DNA from: Eudorina sp. 2006-703-Eu-15
Lineage: Eukaryota > Chlorophyta > Chlorophyceae > Chlamydomonadales > Volvocaceae
DNA length: 64,000 bases
Assembly (NCBI GenBank): GCA_003117195.1
Contig: BDSI01000171.1
Span: 62,001 to 126,000 of the forward strand
Direction: 5' to 3'
The notes below the pieces were generated by a model. It ran no database searches. It was not told the origin of the DNA and worked only from the letters and a program-made list of their open reading frames with translations. Made by a program: the position numbers and the translations under genes. Shown one piece after another: positions 1-10,900 of this stretch; the stretch's first letter is position 1, and each line of letters begins with the position of its first letter.

Positions 1-134
1 GCAGCATCAGCAGCATCAGCAGCAGGAGCAAAAGTGGGGACTGGGGCGCCGAGGTGGTGTCAAGACAGGACAAGTGGGCCGAGGCGATCAACCTGGTGCG
101 GTGGTGCCTGAGCGCTTTCCGGACGTTGATGTGA
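1..134 (+). CDS. C-terminal end of an upstream gene (partial)
   Basis: The reading frame starting at base 3 stays open to a TGA at 132-134 and gives about 43 residues: Ser-rich, then an amphipathic end containing DKWAEAINLVRWCLSAF. The start lies outside the window. A second frame starting at base 2 is also open, begins with a His/Gln run and stops at 221-223, so frame choice is not certain. I prefer the first because it ends in a protein-like helix, whereas the other looks like translated repeat. No family is recognised. Three TGTAA poly(A) signals follow at 773-881, which fits a gene end here. Confidence 0.45.
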   Translation, partial: SISSISSRSKSGDWGAEVVSRQDKWAEAINLVRWCLSAFRTLM

Positions 135-957
135 AGGTTTCTTGCGCGGTCCAAGCGCCTCAATACTCTCCGGCCTCGACCCAGGGTCTGTCGCTGCCGC
201 ATTTGGACCCGCACGCCATTTAAACTCCCCACGCCGGCCGAAAGTGTTCGCATGTATGTGCGAGTGTGCGTGTTGACGAGGGACCCAGCCCAACCCAACC
301 CTGGACTTAGCATAGCATAGGTATCTGCGACGACAAGTGGGGGGCGTGTGTCTGTCTGCAAGAGATCCCGCTCGAACAGCCGACAGATGACATGCGTTTG
401 TACTTCCCAGGGCGGAGGACGGAGGCCCAGGGTTGCATGGCGTCTTGTGCCTACTCCTCCCCTGAATGTCCGCACAGACTCCCCAGCATTAACCCACTCC
501 CACTTCCCCCTCCCCCAGTTTCGCTTTAAATGGATGCTTCACTGTCCCGCTGCCTACCCCAGCCTGTGCTTCATCCCTCGGTCCCCCAGTGTCTTTGTTA
601 ACTTCCCAAGCCTCTCCTCCCTTGTCTACCACCCGGCCGTATCCCCCCCCCATATTGTCGATAAAGACAGAGAAAACGCACATACCACCCTGAAACCCTT
701 GTCACTGCACAGTTTCTTTATCGGACCTTAGCTCTGCCAGTCAGCGCAGTTTCAACATGTCTGCCAAACTGCTGTAACCGCCCAAGGCCCACATCCCCAC
801 ATCCCCAAAATTACTGTAATACCCCCAACACCCGCCAATCTGCAGGAATCTCCAAGCCCCCTAAAACCCACATTTCTGTAATCCCCCACCCCACCCCCCC
901 TATCAGCGTAGTATCAACTTCCGATACACCCCCACCCCAGTGTGGGTCCTGACTCAC
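135..957 (+). other. 3' untranslated / intergenic stretch
   Basis: No open frame here shows codon bias or protein-like sequence. The stretch is C-rich and pyrimidine-rich and ends with three TGTAA motifs, so it is probably the long 3' UTR of the upstream plus-strand gene. Confidence 0.4.
773..881 (+). terminator. cluster of TGTAA poly(A) signals
   Basis: TGTAA, the volvocine polyadenylation signal, occurs at 773-777, 815-819 and 877-881 on the plus strand, about 640-750 bases after the first stop codon. Long 3' UTRs are normal in these algae. Which of the three is used cannot be told from sequence. Confidence 0.5.
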
Positions 958-2134
958 TGGCGGACAAGCGGTCCTGCTGATAGCTCGCTGTGGAAGCCCG
1001 GTGCTCGTCAGTGGCCGACAGCACGCGGCTATTGATGCAGGCGATGGTGGCGCTGGTGCCCGAGACCCCCACGCCGCTGTGCGCCAGCGGCCGGTAGCCG
1101 CCGGTCTGGTCCAGGATGGACGAGGCGGTGGTGGTGTTGCGCGGGGACAAAGAGGTGAGGGCGGCGGCGGTGAGGCTGAGGGAGGCGGCGTTGGCTGACC
1201 CGCGCCAGCGCCCCGGGGAAGAGGCGGGGCTGGATCCCAGGGCCCGTGCCTGTGTGCCGTGCAGGGGGGCCGGAGGGGAGGTCCAGGGAGAGCGATCGTA
1301 ACGGGAGGGGGAGGGAGAGGGAGGGAGTTGGTGGTTGTTGGCAGTTGGTTGTTGACAGTTGGTTGTTGGCAACGAAGTGGACATCATATGGCGGGGTTCA
1401 ATTGAGAAAATAAATAAACCCGAAGATGGCGGGGTGTGCGGCAGGTGTGGGTGAGTAGGGGGAGGGAGGAGGACCCGACCTCGGGGTCAGTGACTGCTGG
1501 TGCGTCACCGGACACGGGGCCGGGTGTGTGGCCCTGCAGCTCCCCCCCGCTCGAGCGCCTCCTTCCCCATGGAGCGATGCAGCTCTCCCCTCAGAGGACA
1601 ACGAAGAGGGCCGTGACCCAAATGGGTTCAGGTCCTGGTCACCCGGCTTGCTCGAGGGAGGGGCCTTGCTAGTGGACAGCATGGCATGGCAGCAGGGGCG
1701 AAGATGGGATAAGGCCCTGGGGGTGGCTCCTTAATGCGTGGTCCCCCTGTCGGGACTGCTCTGTTGCCGCAGACCGCTCGGGCAGAAGGACGGAGGCACC
1801 AAGCCAGCACGTTATGTCGCCATCACTGCATGTTGGGGCGCAATGACCCTGGGCGCCATCTCCGTGGCGATTTGACTCAAGCCCCGTCCGGTTTCATCGG
1901 GGTACCAAGCTAAGAGCACGCCCGGCACACCTTGGGATTGGCCCTGACGTCTTCACCGACTTCCGCAACGGCAGCGTTGTAAACATCTGCCGGGCGGAGG
2001 CTCCTGTAGCGGGAAAAAATCGGGTATGCTTTCGTGACAGAATAATGCAGCCAAGAAGAAGGCGGCGAAAACCTTCTCACAAAACTATCAGCTTTTCTAA
2101 TAGAATTCAGAGTATTTACGCTGCAAGATGCCAT
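958..2134 (-). other. candidate minus-strand gene, exon structure unresolved
   Basis: Two pieces look coding on the minus strand. From an ATG at 2134 down to 1931 there are 68 codons (MASCSVNTLNSIRKADSF...), with an Arg/Ser-rich, organelle-presequence-like start, ending before a possible donor GTGTGC. From 1249 to 958 there is a 292-base open stretch with strong G/C third-position bias, preceded by CACACAG and followed by a good donor GTGAGT; it contains GGYRPLAHSGVGVSG. A further open piece near 1500-1650 includes KPGDQDLNPFGSRPSS. I could not join these in one frame or find a last exon, and the opposite strand at 1116-1155 is also open with a GTGAGG donor. No family is recognised. Confidence 0.25.
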
Positions 2135-3199
2135 CCTCTACGTGAACACCCTGAGCGTTCCACATTCATGTAGTGGTGCATGTCCGAACCAAGCAGCGTG
2201 AAACCTACCGCGCAGGTGACCGTGGACGCAACGAGGCAAACGATGTATAGCCAGATAAGCCGCCTTTCCGAGGCGATGGTGTGTGAGTTTCAAGTATAAT
2301 TTGCTGCCCCTCCACTGGCCCAATAAATTGCTGGCCAGCCTTTGGAGCAACAGGAGGCCTCCCTGTGTTCATTGCAAAGCCAAAGATAAGAGACCACGCG
2401 AAGGTGAAAGTTCGCGAGTAGTTACGGAGTGAAGCAGCCACATGTTTAAAATGCTTAGTGGATAAATGTTCTTTGGCCTAATCACTATCAAATTTCCATA
2501 GTGGCAGCACACCATGCTACGCTGGAAAGCCTCTACCTACCCCTCGTACGAAAATCGTACTCTTCCAATTATGAGTCCCAACAGTCCTCTACCAACGATG
2601 ATATGGCTAAGGTGGGCTGCACCAACTTAGCTCGCGAATTGGGATTGCGCGAAGGGTGGACTGATAAACACCAAGGGTGGACCCGGTCGGAGAGGGCTCG
2701 GGGCTGGCACCCTGGGGCAAGGCGGCAGGCCCTAAAGCAACATGCGGATGGAACTCAGCAACAGCTGCATGTCACCCCAAGACTGTGCACGGCTAAAATT
2801 CTTCTGAAACCTCGGGTGGACGTTACCGGCGACACAGCGGCGACACCGCAGCGTGTGGGAACATGACGGAGCTCACGACAGCACGTACCCCTGAGCCGCC
2901 CCGGAAAAGCATAGCGACGGAAAACTACCACATTGATTCCCCGATGCCTTTGGGGGCCCCGACAGCTAAATTTGCTGCCGCCGGGCGTATGAAACCGGAT
3001 GTGTACGGTAATGCCGTTTCAGGGCTATTGGACAAGGCTTACTTTTAATTGTTTCATTTTCAACATTATTTGGGTCAATTTCAGGTTGACCATCGCGCAC
3101 GTCCACACGCGCCGACAAGTGTACCGTACTGGAAGCTTGCACGGTTTCGGCAAGTTCGCTGAGTAATCACCACATTGCTAAATTGAAACGATTTCAAAA
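2135..3199. other. intergenic region upstream of the transaldolase gene
   Basis: Lower GC than its surroundings, with only short unsupported open frames on either strand. The last 150 bases before 3200 are AT-rich (runs of T and A around 3045-3080 and 3175-3200) and probably include the promoter and 5' UTR of the transaldolase gene. No clear TATA box was identified. Confidence 0.4.
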
Positions 3200-6100
3200 A
3201 TGCAAAGATCTCTGACTCACACCGCTTTGCCGCAGAGGCGGGCACTGAATTCAGGGAACTTGCAGGGGAGCGGCTTGGGGAGCCTTGTAGGAACGCGACG
3301 AACCTCAAGGGTTGCCCCAGTGCAGCCATGCCTTTGCGACCGCAATCATTCTCCTTTGGCGCCGGGTTCAGCCCCCAAGCCTATCGGAACCAATCAAACC
3401 AAGGCATCAACCGAGCTTAGGTTGTTCATCGACAGCGCCAGCGTAACCCAATGGGAGTTGTGGCTCAGCACAAACCTCTTTTATGGTACGCTTCCCAATT
3501 GATCATATTTGCAAGGTCACCCGCGAGCAGCGGGGTAGGTCTTGCTCTCTTGCCGCCTGTCTCTTAACCGCCCGTTCCTGCTTGGCCGCCAGGGATTACA
3601 ACGAATCCCTGCATCCTCGAAAAAGATGGTGAGTCGCTCAACAATGTACGGATGCTTCCACGTGATCGGACCTGCTAGGGCTTCGACGCACATGCGCACA
3701 TTCCCTCGTGCCCTCGCACTCTGGCAGCCAGGCTGGCCTCACAGGCGCCAGAACACGCAATGCACATCACCGTAGTTTGCGCTCATCGGTCATGTGCTAC
3801 CTCTCGACTGAGGAAAAATACTGAGGGACTGATCCGGCCGGGCAGGGTCGGCACGCCCTCCGGCCTACTGCGCCCAGTGCGAGGGGCTCCACTGCGGGCC
3901 ATTTCCCTATAGGCCGTCTTGAACGCCGGCCGCCGCGCCCCTTGCGCATTGGTGCCACGTCGCCCCGGGTCCGGTGCCATTGGTCCGATAGTCCCCCGCA
4001 GCCGCACCCCCCGCCTCCAGCCGCAACGCAGCTTTGTGCCAGCCTCGCCAAATCTCCAATCGCGGCCTGGTACCCAACCTGTCATCGATCCCGTGTCCTC
4101 TCAGCCCTTCAGCCCCCTCCCGCGTTTCGGTGTGTTTTCATCGGGCCCTGCCTTCCCGTTCGCAGCCAATCCCGCATCCGCTGCATTTTCTTCCTCCCCC
4201 GGACCCCCCCCCCCGGCCGGCCAGTTGTGTCCAGCTGCGGCACTGGCGCCGTCCGGTGGGTGCCTCAGGCCCGCTGAAGCCACCCTGGAGTCCTCGGCAC
4301 TTACCCACCCAGTCCTGGAATACGCGGCAACCGCCACCACATTCCCATCACCCCCTGCAGACCCCGATCTCGGCCCCAGCAGGCAGCGGATCTGGTGTCT
4401 TCTCCGGTCTTTCGTTTCCGGACCCACGGCAAGCAAATCGGGGGCTCTCCGCTCCCACAGCTCAGCCCGTGCTGCCCACCCGCCTATTAGCTCCCGACCC
4501 CTAGCCCCGATGATGCGCATCACCGGCTCCTCAATTTAGCCCCGATGATGCACCAGATGGTGAATTTTCTTAGATCTGATTGACGCGCTGCCCTCCCTCC
4601 CTCCCCTCCCTCCCAGGCCAGCGCTGCACGCTAAGCAACCTCACCCGCCTCTGCCGCATCGGCGAGGAGCTGCGGGTGCGGGAGATGCAGTTCCAGGCCT
4701 GGGGGGACAGCGCGCAGAGCATGGTGTCCGTGGCGCTTGACCTCTTTGGAATGAACCCCGACATCGTAGTGGTGAGCAGGAGGGGGCGCGGGGCTGAGGG
4801 AGGGGGAAGGAGGGGGGGGAGGTGCGAGGGGGTGAGGCGCAACGACTGGGGAGAGGCGCAACGACTGGGGAGAGGCGCAACGACTGGGGAGCGGTGCGAG
4901 GGCGGCAAGAGAGACCAGAGTGATGAGCTGGGTGGAACTGGGGGACATATGAGGTGTGGGCAGTTGCAGCGCGGTTTGGGGGGAGGGCTGGCAGCTGGAA
5001 GACGGAGGGTGGCAGGACACGGGCGGTAGGGGGCCTGGGGGGGACAGGGTCTTAGGGCGGCGCTGCATGCAGCAGTGCGCCGGAACCTCCCATGGGCCGT
5101 ACGGTCCTCACTCGGACAGCCAACTGCAGCCACGCCTGACGCACCTTGCGGTCGTCGCTTGCGGAGGATGTCAGCCCCTCAATCTGTAACTTCCCCACCC
5201 TGACGCCTTCGCCCGCCTGCCGGCCTGTGGTGGTGCCCGCCGTGCCCGCCTGCCGGCCTGCGGGGTATCTGGGGAGGCCGCAGGTGAAGCTGCCGTGCAC
5301 CCTGGAGGGCTTCCAGGCGGCCGCTCTCCTGAGGGACAGCTCCGTGCGGGTCACCATGACGGGTGGGGCGGGGTGTGTGGGGTGGGGTGGGGTGTGTGGG
5401 GTGGGGGTTGGGGCGGGGGATGTTGGGTGGGGCGGGGTGTGTGGGGTGGGGTGGGGTGTATGGGGTGGGGCGGGGTGTGTGGGGTGAAGGGGTGGGGCGG
5501 GGGGTTGGGGCGGGGGATGTTGGGTGGGGCGGGTGTGTGGGGTGGGGTGGGGTGTGTGGGGTGGGGCGGGGTGTGTGGGGTGGGGCGGGGTGTGTGGGGT
5601 GGGGTGGGGTGTGTGGGGTGGGGCGGGGTGTGTGGGGTGGGGCGGGGTGTGTGGGGTGGGGCGGGTGTGTGGGGTGGGGCGGGTGTGTGGGGTGGGGCGG
5701 GGTGTGTGGGGTGGGGCGGGTGTGTGGGTGGGGCGGGGTGTGTGGGGTGGGGCGGGGGTGTGGGGTGGGGCGGGGGGTGGGGTGTGGGGCAGGGGGTGGG
5801 GGTGTATAGGAAATTAGTGGGGTTGGGGGTGGGTCCCCCAATGGGTGGGGGCGGGAGACTTGATGGAAGCGAGTCTGGTCGATATGGGCGGGGGACGGTT
5901 GCAGCAGGACGGCGCTGCGATAATTTGGTCCCGGGGCGTCGGTTGGGGTTTCGGGGCCCAACCTGGATTACGGTGATCAAGTCTAGGTGATACGGCGATC
6001 GTTGGTTGGGTTTCCTTGCGCCACCGTTGTCAGAATGAGGTATCGTCGCGAGGTCAGCCCTCCCCTCTCTTATCTCTTCCCTCCCTGTAGCCATGTACAC

Positions 6101-7536
6101 GAGCTCCCAGGTCCTGCTGGCTCAGGCCGTCGGGGCCGAGTACGCAGCGCCGTACCTTGGCCGTATGAACGACGCGTACGGCAACAACAAGGTGGGTTGT
6201 TTCGGTACGGCCGGCGGACGGCTGCCTTCGGTGTGGCAGTATACGGATGAGTACGGGTACGGCACACAGACACACACGGGCGGGCGGGTTTCTTTTGTAA
6301 ACACACGGGCGGGCTTCTTTGCTTAGCACACTCCCGCATCAGTCTCAGCAGCCCGTGCGCCGCCGACTCCAACCCACACGCTGCACCTCCCCATCTCCCC
6401 CCGGGCTCCCCAGCGCAGTATAATTATGTCTACCGATTTCCTGTACCCCCCTGCTCCCCCCTCAGGGCTACCAGCCACGCTGCCCCTCCCCATCTCCCCC
6501 CCTGCTCCCCCCTCAGGGCTACCAGCAAGTGGTTGAGATGCAGCGCATCCTTGATAACCAAAAGTCCAGCACCCGACTGCTGGTGGCCTCCATCCGGGAC
6601 ACGCACGCCATGGCCAGTCTGGCGGCGGAGGTGCGGGTGTATCGTGTCTGTGGTGCAGGGGGGTGGGTTGCAGCGGGGAGGCCGCAGGGGCCCCTCCCCG
6701 GGTGATGCCCGCCCCGTAGGGGAAGGGGGGGTAATGTTCGTTGGGGGGTAACAGGCAGCGTGGCGCGGTGTGTGATATCTGACATGCAAGGTGCATGGCG
6801 GCGGAGGTGCGCATGGGGTGGTGTTGGTGTCCCCGGTTTTGTGTGTGTGTGTGTGTGTGTGAGTTGGGGTGGGGTGGGGTGGGGTGGGTGTTTCCAAATA
6901 AGGAAACAGCCCAGACACACCGGGGTGGGATGGGGTGGGGTGGGGTGCGGAGGGCAGTTAGGCAGGGACTAGGGGAATGTGTCTACCAATTTCCTTAACC
7001 GCCGGCCCCCGCCCACGGGTCGCCCAGCCCGCACCCCGGCCCTCGCCCACCCGCCCCTCGGCCCCCGCCCACCGTCGGTTTGTTTCGGGCTTTTTTCTTT
7101 TCTCAATGTAGCCCCCGCCCACCACCCCTCGCGTCGGGCCCCAGGGCTGCGACACGTTCACCATCTCTCCCTCCGTCGCCAGCAAGCTGTTCTCTGTGGG
7201 CTACACCCTGGACGCAGTGGAGCAGTTTGAGGCGTCGGCTCGCCGCATGGGCGCCTACGACCTGGACGCGGGGGCCACCACCTCGACGCTGCTGCCGAGG
7301 AGCGCCGCGGCCGCAGCGGCCGCGGCCGCAGCCGCGCATGCGGGCGGTGGGTGGTGGGGGGTGGGGGTTGGCTGGTGGGGGGCGGGGGGTGGGTCGGCCG
7401 TTTGCGAATGTGTGTTTAGAAATGCAACCCGCCCGCCCGTGTGTCAAAGAGAGGGGAGATAAGCGGATGTGAGTGTGCTGTAGCAAAGAAACCTTCCCGA
7501 TCCAGCCCTACTGTTTGTTTGGCGAGGAACCCGCCC

Positions 7537-7575
<39 letters not shown>

Positions 7576-7926
7576 AAAGAGAACCCGCCCGATCCGGCCC
7601 AGGAGAATACGTGCATGAAAACACTTACTTGACGTAGCGGCGGCGAACAAGGCGACCGCGCCACCACCATTGTGCTCCTCGTTACGCGCACCCCCTCGTG
7701 CGGCGGATGTCGACCCAAGCCGGGAACTTAAGCGGCGGCCCGGCTTGAAGGCCTTCCCTCTGCCCCTCTCCTTTCCCTTGACCCGGGCGATGCCGCAGCC
7801 GACTCGTTCTGAGCAACATACCCCACACGGGGCCCCCGGGGGCTCACCGCGCCAGCGTGGCCGGTGCCAGCCGCCGCTGCAGCCGCCGCGGCGTCTCCGA
7901 GCCCAATGAGTTATGGACATCTCTAG
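3200..7926 (+). CDS. transaldolase family protein, chloroplast-targeted
   Basis: TAL/FSA-superfamily aldolase that transfers a dihydroxyacetone unit in the pentose phosphate pathway, probably in the plastid. Exons: 3200-3485, 3593-3628, 4617-4771, 5284-5362, 6091-6191, 6517-6630, 7145-7346 and, less surely, 7856-7926 (about 347 residues). All junctions keep frame. Residues 1-70 are Ser/Arg/Leu-rich and nearly free of acidic residues, like a transit peptide. The barrel begins LRLFIDSASV with Asp78, followed by GITTNP (96-101), FQAWG, then VVVKLPCT, whose Lys161 matches the Schiff-base lysine. Next come RVTMT, YAAPYLGRMND, RLLVASIR and GCDTFTISP. This order matches the plant/cyanobacterial-type enzymes. 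The last exon was chosen because it restores frame and gives a short Ala-rich tail. The end could instead be read-through to a stop at 7462 or a different exon near 8440. Confidence 0.9.
4834..4890 (+). repeat. 19-bp tandem repeat, 3 copies
   Basis: Three back-to-back copies of a unit beginning GAGGCGCAACGACTGGGGA, inside intron 3 of the transaldolase gene. Confidence 0.85.
5363..5800 (+). repeat. G-rich minisatellite in a transaldolase intron
   Basis: About 430 bases made almost only of alternating GGGGTGTGTG and [16 protein letters not shown] units, starting at the donor of intron 4. The plus (transcribed, sense) strand is nearly all G and T, with many runs of four Gs. The long open frames that cross it on both strands encode only Gly/Val/Trp or Pro/His/Thr repeats and are not genes. 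Confidence 0.9.
6451..6525 (+). repeat. duplicated 3' splice site
   Basis: The acceptor segment CTGCTCCCCCCTCAGGGCTA plus CCAG occurs at 6451-6474 and again at 6502-6525. Only the second copy is followed by coding sequence in the right phase (exon from 6517). The first copy leads into a pyrimidine tract and would shift the product. Confidence 0.8.
7544..7573 (+). repeat. (GT)n microsatellite
   Basis: An uninterrupted GT dinucleotide run inside the last intron of the transaldolase model. A shorter GT run lies at about 6840-6862. Confidence 0.9.
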
Positions 7927-10900
7927 AGGTTATGTCCTGGCCTTGGACCTGGACGTGGACCTGGCGGGAGTGGGCAAGCGTTGGACCCCGTGGGGACTGA
8001 GGCGCCCGGCATGGAAATGAGGCGGCGGCGAGGAGGTTATGCCCACCACGTTGAGATTGTGCGTGGGGACAGCAGGCGGCTGCGGGGGCTTGCGGGATCT
8101 CCAAGTGCGTGCACGTGTCGGTGTGTTCAATGATGGACCCGCCCCCAAAACCGCCCACGTCTGTGTGTTTAGGAAGGGAACCCCCGGCTCGACTGAGCGC
8201 ACACGTCTGTCTGTGGGTGTGTTGCAAGCGTGAAGAAGAACGGAGGGGCGGAAACATGGGGGGTCGGGCGCAGGAAGGTGAAATTTTTGCCCGCCTGCAG
8301 CCCTCTTGCGCCCTACCCGGGAGATTGCGTCGTTGGGGGGGGGGCCAGACGCGCGCGCAGCAAGGGATGGGGGTGGGGTGGGGTTGGAACTTGGAAGGGA
8401 GCTAGGCCGAGGCGGCGGGGAGGCCTCGCAGGGCGGATCGGACCCGGCCACGATGTGGTCCGCAGCAGCCGGCTCTCGCCTCGTCCTCGAGGTGCTCGCC
8501 CGCGCCCCGCTGGCTCTGGACCGTTGGCGGTCGTGGCAGTTGGCGGTTGGCGGTTGGTAGCCTGCGCTTCCGTGGCACGGTGTGTCCTGCCATGATGTCA
8601 ACTGGAACCACCGCGCCCGCGCGCGCCGCGATGCCATTGTTTTTGCGTAATACGTGTGAAGGACTTCTATTGTTGCCGTCATTCTGCCATTGTTTGCATA
8701 AACAAAGGGATCGGAAGTATGGCTGTGGATGGTGGCCGCGGCCGCTCGCCTCATGCAGGTACGGGCGCTACGCGCATCTTCACGAGAAAGCTCAAACCGG
8801 CGTCACCGCACATTTGCGGTCCCAAATGTCGTCGTACAGCGGGCGCGTCGGTTGCTGTCGTACAGCGGGCACGCGTTGCCTGCCTGTTGTTTGGAGGACG
8901 TTTGAATTAATACATTTTTTAATTATGGATCGAGGCGGCTGCAGGCGCAGCCATCGACCCTGCCGTGCCTGCCCGGTGGACGGCTGGCTGGTGTCTCTGC
9001 GCGCACGATGTGGCGGTGGCCCGACGAGGGGCCCTGCACCTCTCCCCGCGTCTGCAGACGTGGGACGAAAGCAACAGACTAGCGGTGGGAGAGAGGGAGA
9101 GCACGGTTTGAGGGGGGGGCGGGGCGGGGGGGCCAGGGCCGCTAGGAGTGGGGCCCGTGCAGTGCGACGAGGGGCCGGCGAGGCGGAGCAGGCGGTACTA
9201 CCTTGGGGGGGAGGTGCGGCCGAGCCGCCCCTCCACAGGCCACTTGCAGATGACGGACAGAGCGAGTGCGCGCTGGAGCCCTCGCCAGGTGCCGTGCGGT
9301 TTATTTTTTGTGGAACTTGCCGCAGCGACGGGCCGAGTGGAGTCCTTAGGGTCTCAAGTGCTGTGGGACGGACTGTCTTCTGAAGGAGGGGGCCGTGCAG
9401 GCGAGGCCATGTCCGCGGACGCGCCGTGGTCAGCGGATTCACCAGTCACCTGCCCGCGGATCCGCCCGGATCCCTCAACGGCGCGACTTGAAAATCAGTC
9501 AAACTCGAGGAGGAGGTCCCGGCTGTCAACGATAGCCCGCTTTGGCTGTCAACGATGACCCGCGGGGTCCGCTGTAACATCCTTAATAGCAACCCGCGGG
9601 ACCCACGCCGGAGGGCACCGATACCAACCAGGAGGGGTGCTCATGTCACTGCGGCGCTGTGCGGTCCCTCTGCCTCATGCTCTCATCCAATCGAGCAGAT
9701 CCGAGTGAGCAGGCCCGCCTCAGGTGCGATTCAGCGACCCATCACGAGGAACCCTGGACATCTGAGGCCCCGAGAAAAGGGCAGCGGGACAAACCGGCAA
9801 CGCCGGGCCGGGGCTGGCGCCCCGGACCAGAGATTCCGCTGCGATGCGACAGCGCAAGAAAAGAATTGCTTTGGAGTACCGTATGGTGGCTATCCGCTTG
9901 GTGGTCTGAGGGTATGGCTCTGGGGCGCGCGGACGGTTGGCAACAGTTGTTCTGGTTATTTCTGGTTTTAAAAGGCCACAGTCGGTGTGGTCGAAACTCC
10001 GTTATACCGCACGGGGTGAAGCGATAACGTTTTCGCTTTTCTCGCGGGTCAGTTTGGGCAGGTGGACGGGAAGGATTGCGAAAGACTCGGATGTGGATGG
10101 GCTGCGGTGGCGGGCTTTCGCAGCGACAGCTTTCGGTGCGTGGTTGCCAGCCACCCCCGCGTAACCGGCGCCAGAATCGACAGCCGGGGATGCGAATGCC
10201 TTGCGCTCGTTCGGCAGCTGTCTGATCCAACAAGCTCCGGTGATGCTCTGTCAGTAATGCTGGAATGTGAAGCTGTTGATGCGCACAGAGATCGGCCCGT
10301 GTCGGGGTGATTCACGGAAGTGGGTTTGAAGCTGCTCTCGAGCGAGGCGGGCGCGGGTCGCAGGGCGCTGCGACGCCCTGCCGGTTTCATGGCCGAAAGC
10401 GAAGCACAACGATAAAATGGCGTTGAGGGCGCTCGTATCTGCCTCTCACGGGGTCAGCCGAAGGAAATGTGCTCGTCGGAGTTGTCGGCGTTTGCGTCGT
10501 GCGGCCTCGTCTGGTGGCGTTTGCAAGCGTTTGCCTTCGACGGCGGTATAGCATAGGTTTCGACATGAAGAAATTTTGTGTCTACTTAGATCTTTAATGT
10601 GTTTGTTTGTCGGTGCGGCGCGAGGGTGTGGAGGACCGTCTTCGGTAAAGATGTGACGACGATGTGGATGGCTGCTAATTAGAATTATTGCTATAGGATG
10701 CAGATTTCATCTCAATTCCTTCAGTTTATTCCTTGCCCATGCGACTTCACAGCGACGGTGACCGTTATGATCGTTGCCACAGGTCCCGGAAGGCAAGCTG
10801 GTCATCGTCAATATTCAATATAATTAAAGTAATTAATTCCATTGATTGATATGGATGCCGACGGGAACGCTTTGGTTTGACTGCGGACGCGTGATGCGCG

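Noticed and set aside
8432..8560. Possible plus-strand exon containing RLVLEVLARAPLALDRW as the last transaldolase exon
   Set aside because: The phase does not match the donor at 7347, whereas the segment at 7856-7926 does. No other partner exon was found.
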